In this document: piece after piece, positions 11,577 to 23,300 of the stretch
Numbering within the stretch: position 1 is the first letter of the stretch
Layout: every line of letters starts with the position of its first letter
Source of the DNA: Metellina segmentata
Lineage: Eukaryota > Arthropoda > Arachnida > Araneae > Tetragnathidae
Assembly (NCBI GenBank): GCA_947359465.1
Contig: OX375875.1
Location: 13,340,538-13,404,537, forward strand
Length of the DNA stretch: 64,000 bases
Direction: 5' to 3'
Program-made: the position numbers and the translations under genes
The notes under the pieces: generated by a model
Database searches by the model: none
What the model saw: only the letters and a program-made list of their open reading frames with translations
Told to the model about the DNA's origin: nothing

Positions 11577-12060
11577 CGAAATGATTTGGTCAATGCTTTT
11601 TGCTAAGGATTGAGAATTCTCATTCCTTTAAATATCCCCACATCTTTTCTCAATATATTTGAAGTTAACTTCTGCAAATACTTTGCCATCATCAACATAA
11701 AAACTGTGCATTCTTCTGGTGCCATTGATTGATGTGTCAGACGTCATCCAAAATAATTCTAATAAACTTTACATCATCCAAAATAATTCTGTTAAAGGTG
11801 AAAACTTCCTTTTTGCAATGGGTTAGGACATCTGAGGCAATTGCATAGGAAATATGCTGCAGTTCTTCTTTAACAATACACAATATACTATACAATATAA
11901 AATACACAATACAATAGCTGTAAATATAGTCACTTGCTCTGCTGACCATTGAGTTTTCATGACTTCATTCTGTGGTTTCAGGCTATAATTTTCTGCAAAA
12001 TCCTCTTGAATGATAATTTGACTTTCTGTCAGTTTCTCTTTTAGATATTGCATGTTTTCG
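11577..12060 (-). pseudogene. Relic of a DDE-type transposase related to the 20.4-23.8 kb element
   Basis: The minus strand encodes KEKLTESQIIIQEDFAENYS followed by KPQNEVMKTQWSAEQVTIFT. The FAENYS...Q..V..(FT) pattern parallels EDFSENYS...VQDAIQGFYWETTQAT in the larger element at 20393-23829, so I place both in one transposase family. The copy is short and frameshifted, with an inserted ACAATATA-type low-complexity run near 11878-11910. Not functional. Confidence 0.5.
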
Positions 12061-12553
12061 TGCTGCCTTTTTACATTGTATACATGCGGGGAAATAAGTG
12101 CAGCTGTTCTTTAAGAACTTGTATCCCTTCAACTAAATCTGTTTCAACAGCTTCCTTTCTTACTTGATCACGGGTAACCCATTGAAAATAGCTAATTGGT
12201 ATGTTTTCAATCAAATTCAAACAAGGTTAAAAAGAAATAAAGATATGCAAGTACTGGAAAACTGAAACTAAGTGTTCTGAAAGTTAAAGTTGAAATAGTT
12301 TTTTGAAGTGAAAGTTTCATTTTACCTTTAAAGTTAAAGTTCTGGTTGTTTTATTTTGTGTGCAGACAAATAGTAAAACGAAAACCCTGTAGACAAAAAA
12401 CATCATTCTTGCCAAATGTAGAGTCTCACATTTTGTAGAGTCCGAAACAAAATTTTAGAAATTCATAAAAAGTAACAGATTTGAATAATAGTTTGTTTTT
12501 TTAAATTACGTTGAGGATTGGGTTGTTTTGACCATTTCCCTTCGTGCAGCCCA
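12061..12553. other. WASHC3 intron, unannotated part
   Basis: AT-rich with a short internal repetition of AAAGTTAAAGTT near 12283-12345. No gene seen. Confidence 0.35.
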
Positions 12554-12817
12554 CTATAAACTAACCTTTGAGATATAGTTGTCAAGAGGTAGAACTTTGA
12601 AATTTGAGTTGGACATTGTAGCACAAGTTGTCAAGTGGTTAAAATTCATAGTCTCTCCAGTGGAACACAGAGGGCAATCAGGAATATCTTTCACACCAAT
12701 CCGGTGGAGATGTCCTTGCAAATGAAGATGTCCAGTTAACAATATTGTAACACTATTGTTGAAATTAGAAGATATTGATTTTGGTGAACAGAAAATCACA
12801 TTTAAAAATTTTAACAA
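12554..12817 (-). pseudogene. LINE ORF2 C-terminal fragment (zinc-knuckle-like tail)
   Basis: An 87-codon minus-strand frame contains LLTGHLHLQGHLHRIGVKDI then CPLCSTGETMNFNHLTTC. This is the C-C-H-C tail following the TGH motif that ends R1/I/Jockey-group LINE ORF2 proteins. No RT or RNase H remains. Compare the related tails at 3440-3560 and 26000-26180. Confidence 0.6.
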
Positions 12818-13410
12818 AACTTTTCATTCTAATTTTGTTACGGACTCTATAACCATCATTTTCACAAACTGTTAATGTTTACAGAATACATTTATGTATT
12901 AATTAAAATTATTAACCATAATGAAGATGTGCCAGAAATCTTAAATCGTTTAAAAATCTGTTCAAACCATTAAAAAACTAAAATTTACTGTAGAGTTGTA
13001 ACATTAAAAACTGCATTTTTGATGTTCTAAGTGCAATTCTAGGCATAATATGAAGTAAAGAAAATAATGTGATATTCATGCCCTTTAGAATGTGCTCTTT
13101 CAATATATGTAATTATTTTTCAATTTTATTAAGTTTTGTTACGAACACACCTATGTCTCAAATATTGTGAAATGCCCCTTACATAACCATCTGAGCGTCA
13201 TAAGATATCCTAGTAGCATACTATATTGCTCTTACCCTGCAGCACACATGACTAAATAACCACATCTATGGGTTGAAAGAATCCTTTGAAGGATTCTATT
13301 GGTCAAAACCTGCTTAGAAATGCTGGGAAAACTGCAGGTTGCATTGTGCAATAATGTGTGTTTCATCATTGAGAGTTGAAGAGAAATATCAGTGATTACA
13401 TACAAACATA
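12818..13410. other. WASHC3 intron, unannotated part
   Basis: AT-rich. A short inverted pair (GAATCCTTTGAAGGATTC near 13278-13296) can form a hairpin. Nothing else seen. Confidence 0.35.
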
Positions 13411-14629
13411 CACAGTCCAGTCATATTAATGTGACCACCTGTCAAAAGCCAGAATAACCACCTTTGGCAGAGCGGACGGCTGCGAGACGTGCAGGAAGAT
13501 AATCGATTAAGTTTCTGAAGATGTTCACTGGGATGTTGAGCCATGCCGACTCCAGTGCAGTGGCCAGCAATGCTAGATTATGCGGTTGAGGATCCATGGC
13601 GCGAACAACCCAATCCAGGTGGTCCCACAGATTCTTGATTGGGTTTAAATCCTGTGAGTTTGCTGGCCAGGGGAGTATGGTAAACTCATGGTGGTACTCT
13701 TCAAACCACGCACATACACTGCGAGCTGTATGACACCTTGCATTGTCCTGCTGGTAGATGCCATCATTCTGAGGAAAAATAATTCGCATGTAGGGGTGGA
13801 CATGGTCTGCAAGGACAGATGCGTACTTGTGCTGATGCATCGTGCCTTCCACAATGATCAGTGCACCTAGTGAATGCCAGGAAAACATTCCCCAAACCAT
13901 AATGCTCCCTCCTCCAGCCTGGATCCTTCTGGCAATTGTTGCAAGATGTTTGCTTTCAGACATTTCACGCCGTATACGCCAACGTCCATCTGTCCAATGG
14001 AGCATAAGACGTGATTCATTGGGAAAAGCCACCTGTCGCCACTCTGTGGATGTCCAGTTGCGGTACTGGCGTGCAAATTCCAGCCTTCGTCGTCGATGAA
14101 CAGCAGTCAGCATAGGTGCATTAACCAGGCGTCTGCTGCGGAGGCCCATGTGCAGCAACGTTCGCTGTACCGTTGTTGAGGATACACTCTTGGTAGCCCC
14201 TTGGTTCATCTGGGCGGTCAGTTGCTCAACAGTTGCAAGTCTATTCGCCCGAACGCATCTCCGTAGTCTTTGTTCACCTCTGTCATCAATAGCCCGTGGT
14301 GCACCACATGTGCCACGCCGCTGATTTTGGATAGTGCCATTTTGCCATGCACTGTATGCTTTTACCACGGCGGCACACGAACAGTTCACAAAATTAGCCG
14401 TTTCCAAAATGCTTCCACCCTTGGACGGAAAGAGAATAATCATGCCCTTTTGGACGTCGGATAAATCGCTACGTTTCTGCATTACGCCAACGATTAAAAT
14501 GCTTTCCGATGCCCTATGACATCTTTTATATACACTCCACTGCAATGTGCTGCCACCTGCCTTTTGTGATTGGTTATTTCTGTTGACGTCGAAAGTAGGT
14601 GGTGGTCACATTAATATGACTGGACTGTG
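13411..14629 (-). mobile_element. Complete-length Tc1/mariner-family element (1219 bp)
   Basis: Near-perfect terminal inverted repeats begin CACAGTCCAGTCATATTAAT at 13411 and end with the complement at 14629. Both sides carry the TA target duplication expected for Tc1/mariner (13409-13410 and 14630-14631). It sits within the WASHC3 intron about 100 bp before the last exon, in opposite orientation to the gene. Confidence 0.92.
13442..14482 (-). CDS. Tc1-like transposase with intact frame but altered catalytic residues
   Basis: The open frame reaches 14545, but the start at 14482 (MQKRSDLSDVQKG) matches the usual Tc1 N-terminus and gives 346 residues. An N-terminal pair of helix-turn-helix domains (RRGTCGAPRA between them) binds the inverted repeats. 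The catalytic core should have two aspartates and a glutamate. Here, numbering the longer frame, the first site reads FPNESR with N176 in place of D, the second is QQDNARCH with D267 kept, and the third reads NPIKNLWD with K304 in place of E. Spacing between the last two is 36 residues, not the common 34. Despite the long frame the enzyme should be dead; it may still bind ends. Confidence 0.88.
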   Translation of the reverse strand: MQKRSDLSDVQKGMIILFPSKGGSILETANFVNCSCAAVVKAYSAWQNGTIQNQRRGTCGAPRAIDDRGEQRLRRCVRANRLATVEQLTAQMNQGATKSVSSTTVQRTLLHMGLRSRRLVNAPMLTAVHRRRRLEFARQYRNWTSTEWRQVAFPNESRLMLHWTDGRWRIRREMSESKHLATIARRIQAGGGSIMVWGMFSWHSLGALIIVEGTMHQHKYASVLADHVHPYMRIIFPQNDGIYQQDNARCHTARSVCAWFEEYHHEFTILPWPANSQDLNPIKNLWDHLDWVVRAMDPQPHNLALLATALESAWLNIPVNIFRNLIDYLPARLAAVRSAKGGYSGF

Positions 14630-14727
14630 TATATTCAGCAGATTTTCGTAATATTAATTTCTATGCAATTGATAAAAATCTCACTGATCCAATAAATTGT
14701 GTCTAATCTTTATACTCGAATTTTCAG

Positions 14728-14818
14728 TAAGCCAGATGCTGAGGCACCACCAGGGGCTCCAGAGCCACTGTCGGACGATGAAAGTGATCAATCGGAGAGG
14801 AGCGACTTTAGCGATTAA
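14728..14818 (+). CDS. WASHC3: WASHC3 (CCDC53) terminal coding exon
   Basis: After acceptor TTTTCAG (14721-14727) the first base completes a serine codon begun at 8092. The frame then reads KPDAEAPPGAPEP and an acidic tail SDDESDQSERSDFSD, with the stop TAA at 14816-14818. WASHC3 proteins end in a short Pro-rich then Ser/Asp-rich tail finishing in FSD, which this matches. The tail follows the coiled coil by which the subunit joins the WASH core complex. Phase agreement with the 8028 exon and the family match make me confident of the gene. The copy looks intact. Confidence 0.88.
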
Positions 14819-17800
14819 GCATAATGTTGAATATGTAACGTAATCTGTTTCATAAATCATTGAACTATTGTTTTCTCTAATCTTTCTCACTTCATGTTTT
14901 CTTATCGGTCATATTTTTTCATAGTGCTAAGGCAATTGTTATATTTGTTGATTGTTTCACATTCCAAATTGTTTGTGGCAAATACTTCAGGTAGTCCGTG
15001 GCTTCTCAGATTTCTCATTAAATCACATTTCCCACCACCTTTGCAAGCGATTGAATCGTCCTATTGCTTAATAAATGAGGCAGCTTTGATTTTAATGCCA
15101 TTATCATATTTTTATGATACGTTGGATAGTTTTATTGTTTGGTTCTGTTGGTGTTTCTGTTTGAGTTCCATTTGAGGCTCAAATTGTTTTGTTTATAAAA
15201 TATAAATTGTTTTGAATTGATTGAGCTCCATATAAGGTTCAGATAAAAATTTGTTTCTACAATTTTGTACAGTAAATTTTTTTTAAGAACATTACATCCA
15301 GTTAGATAATATGGGTGTATTTGATTCGCAGTGAACTTTGATTTACTTGTTTTTTATGAACATTTTTATTTGTTTTAGAACCTTTCTTTTGGTTCAGCTT
15401 TATTAAGTGTGAATGAAACAAATGCAAAAGCTTCACATCATTCATTGAGTAATGGCAGGCTCATTGCAAGCAACTTGGTGGATTTGTTCATCAGTGAAAT
15501 GTATTGCAGGAATTCAGTATTGTTTAGATCTTAACTGTATGTCTGCCAAGCAATATTTTTTGTGTTTTCATTTTTCAATACATAATTTTTGGCTTTATAA
15601 AAAAATCCTTTTGAAACAATTTATTTAATCTTTGTATTAAAAAATAATACTCCATTATTTATATGGGTATGAAATAATTTGGGAACACTTGTCAGAAGTT
15701 CAGAACTAAACCCTGTGCATTTTAAACTACTTCCTTCACCATTGAGAAGACACCACCACCATTATCGTAGCACACCAGTTAAAAATCTGCTGTAACATAT
15801 TCAGTATAGTACCTGCAAATTATAGTATTTGCCACATACAAACTTATCACTGATATCATGCCTGTTTTACCCCTTTGTCATGTGTGTAAATTTGATATCA
15901 TTATTGGTGCCAATAAATGTTTTTGTGATATGAAAATGTAAACTCGGATAATCAATCCCTTGTATTTAATAATTACTTATTTTGCTGTTTCTGAAAATTA
16001 TTTTCTTATGTATTTATGTATAAATTAGATAAATTGTGGTTTTGTATTAACTATTTCGACTTTTAAATATGATGAAATCAAAGTACAAAAACCTATTAAG
16101 TTGTTTCTCATTTGTATACCTTCATATTTGTCTTTCAAATTAGTTGTATTATATTTATAATGAATTCTCTATTTGTGTTGCTAAATTTGGGATTTTAAAT
16201 ATGTTCTGTTGCTTTAAAAAAATGTGAGCATATTTGTCTTTTTTCAAAAAATAATTTGTTTTTTAAAATCATGTTCCATTTATGATTGTTTATAGCATCA
16301 GTCTCAGTCTATTCATTACTGAAACCGCTAATTTGCATAGTTAATTTAGTTAGCATAATTTTATGAGATAGTCTACAACAAATTTTACTGTTCCTACAAA
16401 TAATAAAATATTTTAATGAGTAAATTTTTAAGAATAGTGAAATCATTCGCTATTTTCCACACACTAATTGCAATAAATTTTGTTACAGTTAAAAACATGG
16501 TTTATATTTTTAAAAAGAAATGTTATTTACAAGTAAACAATAAAATAATCATTGGTTTCTAACTTTAATGGAACATGTTAAAGGGTATTGTACAAACTTT
16601 GTTAAGTGTGGAGTGTTTGCTGTTAATATAAAAGTCTGAACACTGAAAAGTTTTAGACTAGTTGAAAGTGAATTTTTACTGAAATGTAGTGAAGAGAGGT
16701 TGAAAGATAGATGCATGTTTGTATGACTGTTAGAAGAATGTTTACATCGAAATTTTGTAATATGGAACTGTATACAGTAAATGTTTTCCTTGAGTGCTTG
16801 TTATCATTTTGTTCATTAGATTTCGAGTTTATGAAATATTCTGTTCTACTTAATAGCTCGTTAGTGATCAATAGTTAATTTCCTTACCAATATAGCATCT
16901 TAACTCTTTGTGTGTATAAACCTGTTAAGCCCTTCTATAAAGTATTTCTAGTTTATGAAAAACTTCTACAGTATTACATTTATCATATCTATATCTAGTA
17001 AAAAGTAGTTTTATACATTATTGAATCGCTTTTTGGTCTGATTTAATAACACCCTCTGACAATTGTATTATGGTATCATTAATGTGGGATAATGGTGCTC
17101 TCTATAATATTTTCTACTAAATGTATTTGATCTTGTTTATCCAAATAGGTGGTCTAGATGATGAAATGAGCATTTAAATAATTTAGTTTGGGAATTAGAA
17201 TTGGTTCAACTAAATTTTAAACTTGACAATTAATGGTTTATTGGATTAATATTTTTTTTTTTAATTTTATTTTAAGTAAATGTTTCATTGCTAATAAAAT
17301 TTTTCTTTGAATTTTCTAATGAAATGTTGCAAATTTAATTAAATGGCGTACATAATCAGTATAAGTTTTGTAACTTGGCAAATTTGAAAACGTTTTCATC
17401 ACAATAAGTTCTTGAAATTAAAGTTCTGCTTCACTAATCCAACATAATTGAAAGCTTTTCAAATTACTTGTCTAAGTTATGTGATTTAAAAAAAATAAGT
17501 TTTTTATTTTATTTATTTTCTTCTTTTTATTATTATTTTTTTTTTAATCTTAGAATCTTTTTAAAGTTTTGCTGCTAAAATGTTTCTTGTGAATTCAATT
17601 ACTACCATACCTGTCAACTTGTACAGTTTAGCCATAGGTACAATGAAAAACGTAAATTCCACTGCAATAAGAAATTTCCAATTCTCAAAGTTCGTGTTAA
17701 TCCTAGCTTTTTTGCATAATTACAGCGAAGTTAGACTGAACATGTTAAGAATGAAGTCTCCAGAAGTTCAAGAAATAAAGTCTCGTGTCAAGTTAGTGTT

Positions 17801-18300
17801 CAGTTCCATTCCTTAAATAATTAGCATACCTTTTTGAAAATAGCTTAATCATCCATTATAAACACTTAAAAAATAGCAAAATCACTGAATAGTTTCGATT
17901 TATGTTTGTATTGGGATGCTTTAAAATTGTATACATTTCATGTCTATACATGTAATTAGACCATTAAAATTGCAAGATCGAAAATTGATGTGTTGGCAGG
18001 TATACAATGTACAAAATCTGTGTAATTAATGTTGAAAGTTTAGATGTAACCATAAGACTAGTTGACTGAATATGATTACTTTACCTCCTTTTAATTAATA
18101 GATATTTCCAATTATATCGCATTCACGTGAGTTAGTTGATTGGAAGTTGGGAATCGTTTAAACTTGTGAAATTGTTGACTGTTGTGATTATTGAAGTATA
18201 AAATCTGTTGATTCTGACATGTTGCTCAATGAAGCTGATGTAACTGCCACAGTGTACTTGTAAGAAAATCTTAAATTGTACAATAAACAACTGTTAAATT
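14819..18300 (+). other. WASHC3 3' UTR and downstream AT-rich region
   Basis: The stop is followed by several kilobases of very AT-rich sequence with no recognisable transposon, unlike the rest of the window. Possible polyadenylation signals AATAAA occur at 15070-15075 and at 18282-18287, among others. The UTR could be short or extend to the distal signal; sequence alone cannot decide. Homopolymer runs lie near 17260 and 17535. Confidence 0.45.
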
Positions 18301-19704
18301 AATCAACATCTTCTCCTTCCACATCGTTAATATTTATCTGTGTATTGTATGCAATTTTTGCAATTCAATTTTATTTTTTGATTCTACAGAAATCAATGAA
18401 ATGTAGCTTAGATTTTTACATCTTAGAGTAAATTCTTTTAATTTTCTAATTGTTGGTATGAGAGCATTGAAATTCTATCATTTCCCAAACAATAGAAGTT
18501 TCCACATTTTAATAATTTTTTTACCAATCTCAATTCAAATTTTTGTAGAACCTTTGTGTTAGAAAAATAAGATGTTTGAAATGTCTGCTTAATCAAGAAT
18601 CTATGCAAATGAAACTAAAGCAGTAAGAGCTATATTATGTCTAAAGCTATTGCCATTGTAAGGTTTTTCCTTTTTGTACTATTTCTTAACTTTTAGTTTA
18701 AAAGGGATATATGGAAGCATATGCATGTAAATGAAAATACTTTGTGTATCTTTTCATAGTATACAGCATCCATATATTTACAGTTGTATTGATACCACTT
18801 TTTAAAAATTGACTAAAATATTATCTAATATATATTTACCTTTTTTTTCTGCGCAGAAATTTATATATTCCAAAGTAGTTTCTGTAATTTTAAGGTCAAC
18901 TAATTTGTGTTTGTGAAGTATTATTTAATATATGCATCAAAAACATTTGAACTGTTTTATCTTTAGTGCTTATATCCTTAAAAGTTTATAATTATTTTTA
19001 ACGTTTTGTATAAATTATGTGTTTTACTTAGTCAAAAGAATACATTGTGAATTTAACTAAATACTTAGTTGTCTGTTATAAGTGATAATGGTTATTTGTA
19101 ATAAAATATTCCTCTAACTCATTTTTGTGTGGGTTTAAATTTAATGTTTCACCACTAAGACCTTTTCACATGAAATGTGAATACCTACATATAAGAGTTT
19201 TAGAGTTTGATATATATATATATATATATATATATTTAAATGCAGTACGTACTAGTTATGAAATTGTGGCCTGTTTGTTAACTACCCAAAAAAGAGACTT
19301 CTATAGAAATATCCACATAAGTATTCTCTTTTAAGTGAATTTTATTTCATCTTGCATTTGCATCTTATCCTTACACTATAAATCTTAAATCAAACCAACC
19401 ATAAGTATTCAAGAGAAACCTTTACTGACTTAATGTTAAACTTCTGTATTATAGACAAATTTATTTAAAACTAAAAGCTTACTTTTATTAACATCAATGT
19501 GGGTATGTATTCTAAAGACACCTTTGTAGACATTTTTATTAAAACTTCCTCTAGATGTAGCTATAGAAACATACTTGGTAATGTTTATCTACAAAAGCAC
19601 AACTCTTACTTTAGCTATTCTAGATATACTAGAATTTTATTTAGAATGGAAACTCTTTGAGGTTTTATACATATCCTTACAGTTCTATGCAATTTTTTTA
19701 TTAC
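18301..19704. other. AT-rich intergenic stretch with a small TA microsatellite
   Basis: No gene seen. A (TA)n run occupies about 19210-19236. Confidence 0.4.
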
Positions 19705-19830
19705 TAGGGGGCCCTGCCACCTGCTCGCCTACGCTTATCAACCCGGGGTGATTGCCACGCAAACCAACACTCCTTTCACAGTTTTCAATCCTCTGCGACG
19801 GCGATATTGTCTTAATAATTCGTATATTCC
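19705..19830 (-). mobile_element. Helitron 3' end fragment
   Basis: On the minus strand the sequence ends GGCAGGGCCCCCTAGT, a GC-rich hairpin followed by CTAG as at Helitron 3' termini. It resembles the end at 55600-55629 (GGGGGCTGGGCCCCCTAGT). The 5' extent is unclear. Confidence 0.5.
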
Positions 19831-19893
19831 TGATTGGAATTTCCGGGCCATGACGTTCATTTAGGCCGTTTCGCGTTTCATCTCCGCGGTGAA

Positions 19894-20076
19894 CAAGTTG
19901 GGTTGGCGTGGAAGTTTGGAGAGTGGGGTGCCAGCTCAGGTATTGCTTCGTCATCTGACCGTGGTTCAAAATTACCAGGTGTTGTCCTCGGATCTTTTCC
20001 TTAAGGGACTGGTCCCGGACCGTCGTCAATAGCCCGTTGTGTTGCTTTAGTACGACGTTAACTAAAATTACCATTA
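19894..20076 (+). repeat. Common SINE, 5'-truncated
   Basis: Contains the body of the common SINE from GTTGGGTTGGCGTGGAAG through ACCGTGGTTCAAAATTACC to GTACGACGTTAACTAAAATT, without the tRNA head. Confidence 0.75.
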
Positions 20077-20087
20077 CCGCGATGAAC

Positions 20088-20180
20088 AATTTGTACACTC
20101 GAGAAATTATACTTTTCATCGCATCGAATTTATTTTAAAACTAATAGTATTAAGCTATAGATATGACAGTTTTACTTTTG
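20088..20180 (+). repeat. Short copy of the dispersed 'R' repeat
   Basis: TTTTCATCGCATCGAATTTA and AGCTATAGATATGACAGTTT match the copies at 6000-6340 and, inverted, at 28715-29334 and 35863-36030. Confidence 0.5.
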
Positions 20181-20392
20181 TATCGGAAATTACGATCTAA
20201 AAAAATAGGAATTTATGCTATTATTTTTATTCTAGAGCTGTGAGAGATTTCTTACAATTATTCCATAATTTCTTTACAAAGCATATTTATGAAATTAACT
20301 CTTCTGGTGATTGCATCGACGACATCTTGTCTTTAGAAAACTGACCATATCTTGATCTCATAAAAAAATTAGTCAATATCTTGATGAGATAT

Positions 20393-23300
20393 GGGTCATT
20401 CCACGTGAAATGAGCAAAAATCAGAAAAAAACCGTGGCCGTATGGTAATGGATTTTCATGAAATTTGGTACAGGGGTTTAGTTTATGCATAAATAACGAT
20501 ATCCAAAAGAATTAGGTTCAAAATTAAATATTTTCGAAATTGGAGGCATTTTTAGGACTTCCAACTTTGAAGAACAGTTGCGAGATCGCTTAATGTTGCA
20601 TGTTTGAAGTTCTGTTTCTCAAAAACTACTTAACGTAGACAAACATGTTTTACATTTTTATAATCTGTACAAAATGTTCTTTTTTTCACTGTGGCAACAA
20701 CCTTTTTAAGCATCACATTTAATCCAAAATTTAGTTGCAAAAAATGGAAAATTGTCATTTTTGACGGAATTAAAAACATTTCTATGGGCTAAAGAAATTT
20801 TACGACATACTTTAAATTCATGCCAGTTACAATGCTAGATATGATAATATTACTGATAGAGTTTGGAAGTCGTATTTTAATTCTTTCATCTTCAAAATAG
20901 CTAACGAAAAGTACAAAATGATAATTTTCTACTCTAAATAGGCATAAGAAATCAAATGAAGGACAGCTTTTACAAAACCGACATTCCATAGGAATGCAGT
21001 TTCATATGTATATTACTTGTAAAAAAAATCAGGATTGTAATCTGAGTCCTAAAGCAACAATAATAAAAACAAAATCACAACATTTGCTTCCCACTCTATG
21101 CATGTTACGAGAACTTCAATGATAACAGTGAAATAAAATATAGATAATGAAACCCTAATTCAACAAAGAAATACCAAATCATGTTTAACTTTAAGGGTGA
21201 ATTATAAAAGCAGGAAAAATGAGTGTCAAAACAAGCTTAAAAATTTCAACGTAGTATCATAGAAATTATGAATTTTAACTAATTACCTTTTCAAATTCAC
21301 GATGTGGTAAAGCTCACAAGTTAAACTTTGCTTCTTCTATTATTGAAACGTGATTTTTTTCTGTGCTGCTGAATTCTTTTTAAACTTTTTACTTCTTTTC
21401 CTGGCGATTGCGATAAATATGACACTCGAATTAGTGTCGTACAATTTGGAATAGGAATGTAGCAATGACAGTTACGAGTTCCCGTAATGGTTGCGGTCAC
21501 TTCATTAAACTTTTGTTGAAGATAAGACTCAATTTGAATAACATCAGTTGAAGGCACATAAAAGAATTTGATGTTTGAAATGGTTAAAGTACAGAAGGAA
21601 AATAGTTGTTTTGCATTAAAAATCTGATTGTTGTATGGTCTCTGTAAACTTGTTCTTGCGGCTAACCGTTTGATAGTTCCACTGATTCCATAGAAATGGG
21701 CTTTTGCCATGACTTGTAGCGAAAAAGGGCGATTCTGCCTTCAATTCAAAATCGGATTCATGATGGCAAATGTTGGAAAAGTTTTTCCGGTTTTTATACT
21801 GTGCTGAACACCTATCGCTGAAATAGATAAGTTTCTTCACAGAAAGAAACCTTTCTTTTATAAAAGGGATTACGGCAGTCTGAAATGCAAATACACTCAA
21901 TGTATCATGTCTAGTATGGTCACTAATAACATACATTGAAAGGATTTTAAACCTGTTTTCGTTATCCTTCCCATAAAGTACAAATGGGTGCAGTGTAGCT
22001 TGAGTAGTTTCCCAATAGAATCCTTAAATTGCATCCTGAACAATAAATGAATAATTTTCTGAAAAATCGAGGAGTACAATGCACTCCTCCTGGGAAGCAG
22101 TCAATTTCTTTTAAGGGGATGTTGTTTCAGCAAACTTTGCTTTCAGCTGTTCTATTAAACAATAAAAAATCTTCCTTACTTTCAGTCGCATGTGTACTAT
22201 TAATTTTATTGAGGTTTACTTTCAAAACAGTTCCCAAATTTATTTTAGCAGTTGAAACAAATTTCTGCAATTTTCTTCTGCCATAATGTTTTCTTTAAGT
22301 CATGCTGAGTTTACGAACCTTTTTAACAGGCGAATTTCCCATGTTCTGTACGCTGTTATTGAGTTTCTCGTACTGTTTCTCTGAAGCTTCCGTTTCAAAA
22401 TAAAAATCTGTTGCATCCTCTTCTGTAATAAAATTTTTAACACCAATTTCACATGTGAGACAGATCTTTTTACCTGGCGAGAGCAATCCAGCTGATTTCT
22501 TGGCAATATATAGTTTTATTATTCGCAGGGACTTTTTCACGGCACGTTTGTGACTTTTAAAAGGATTACAAGTTCGTCGGAATAAGTAAGTATACTTCAG
22601 TAAATACACTTTCTCATGGTGAAGACAAATGTTTTCAAACTTCCTACCTAATTTCAAATACAACAATTCTCTGGCTTTATCTGTAAGTTCGGAAAGTTCT
22701 TTTAATACGGTTTCTTTTACATAATGGATTTTATGGCAGTTTTCTTACACCATTTCTCCCACGTCACAGTTCGAAAGTTCAGGAATTTTAAAATCTCTTT
22801 TACTATCAAAATCACACAAACATAGTAATAATATTTCCTAAAAACTACAAGAAAATCCTAAAAACTTCTCTAGCCGACTAATGATCATTTCAATGGATGG
22901 AACACTTATGGATTGCCACTTGAACATTCGCATGTGTTCGAAAGATTTCGGTTCAGCAAAAATTTATCAGTTTATAGCAACCCAAGCACATTTATAACCA
23001 TAATTCATTTAGTAGTGTTTATTTATTCTATTATCTCTCATTGAATGTAATAGCATCTCTTTCAATGAGGAAATGGATGGCTTAATGGCGTGTTTTCGCC
23101 TGTTTTGTTTCATCATGCGATAAAATAAAACTATAGTTTTCATCTAGTTAAAAATGCTCCTGGGACAACAATAAGCAAATTACAATGATGAAAATTTCAG
23201 GACAGATAATATACATCTGGATACATAATACTGAAAATTTGTGAGTTTCTCGGAGCTGTCCTTCACAATAAAATTTGTATTTAAAAATACAGAAAAATCG

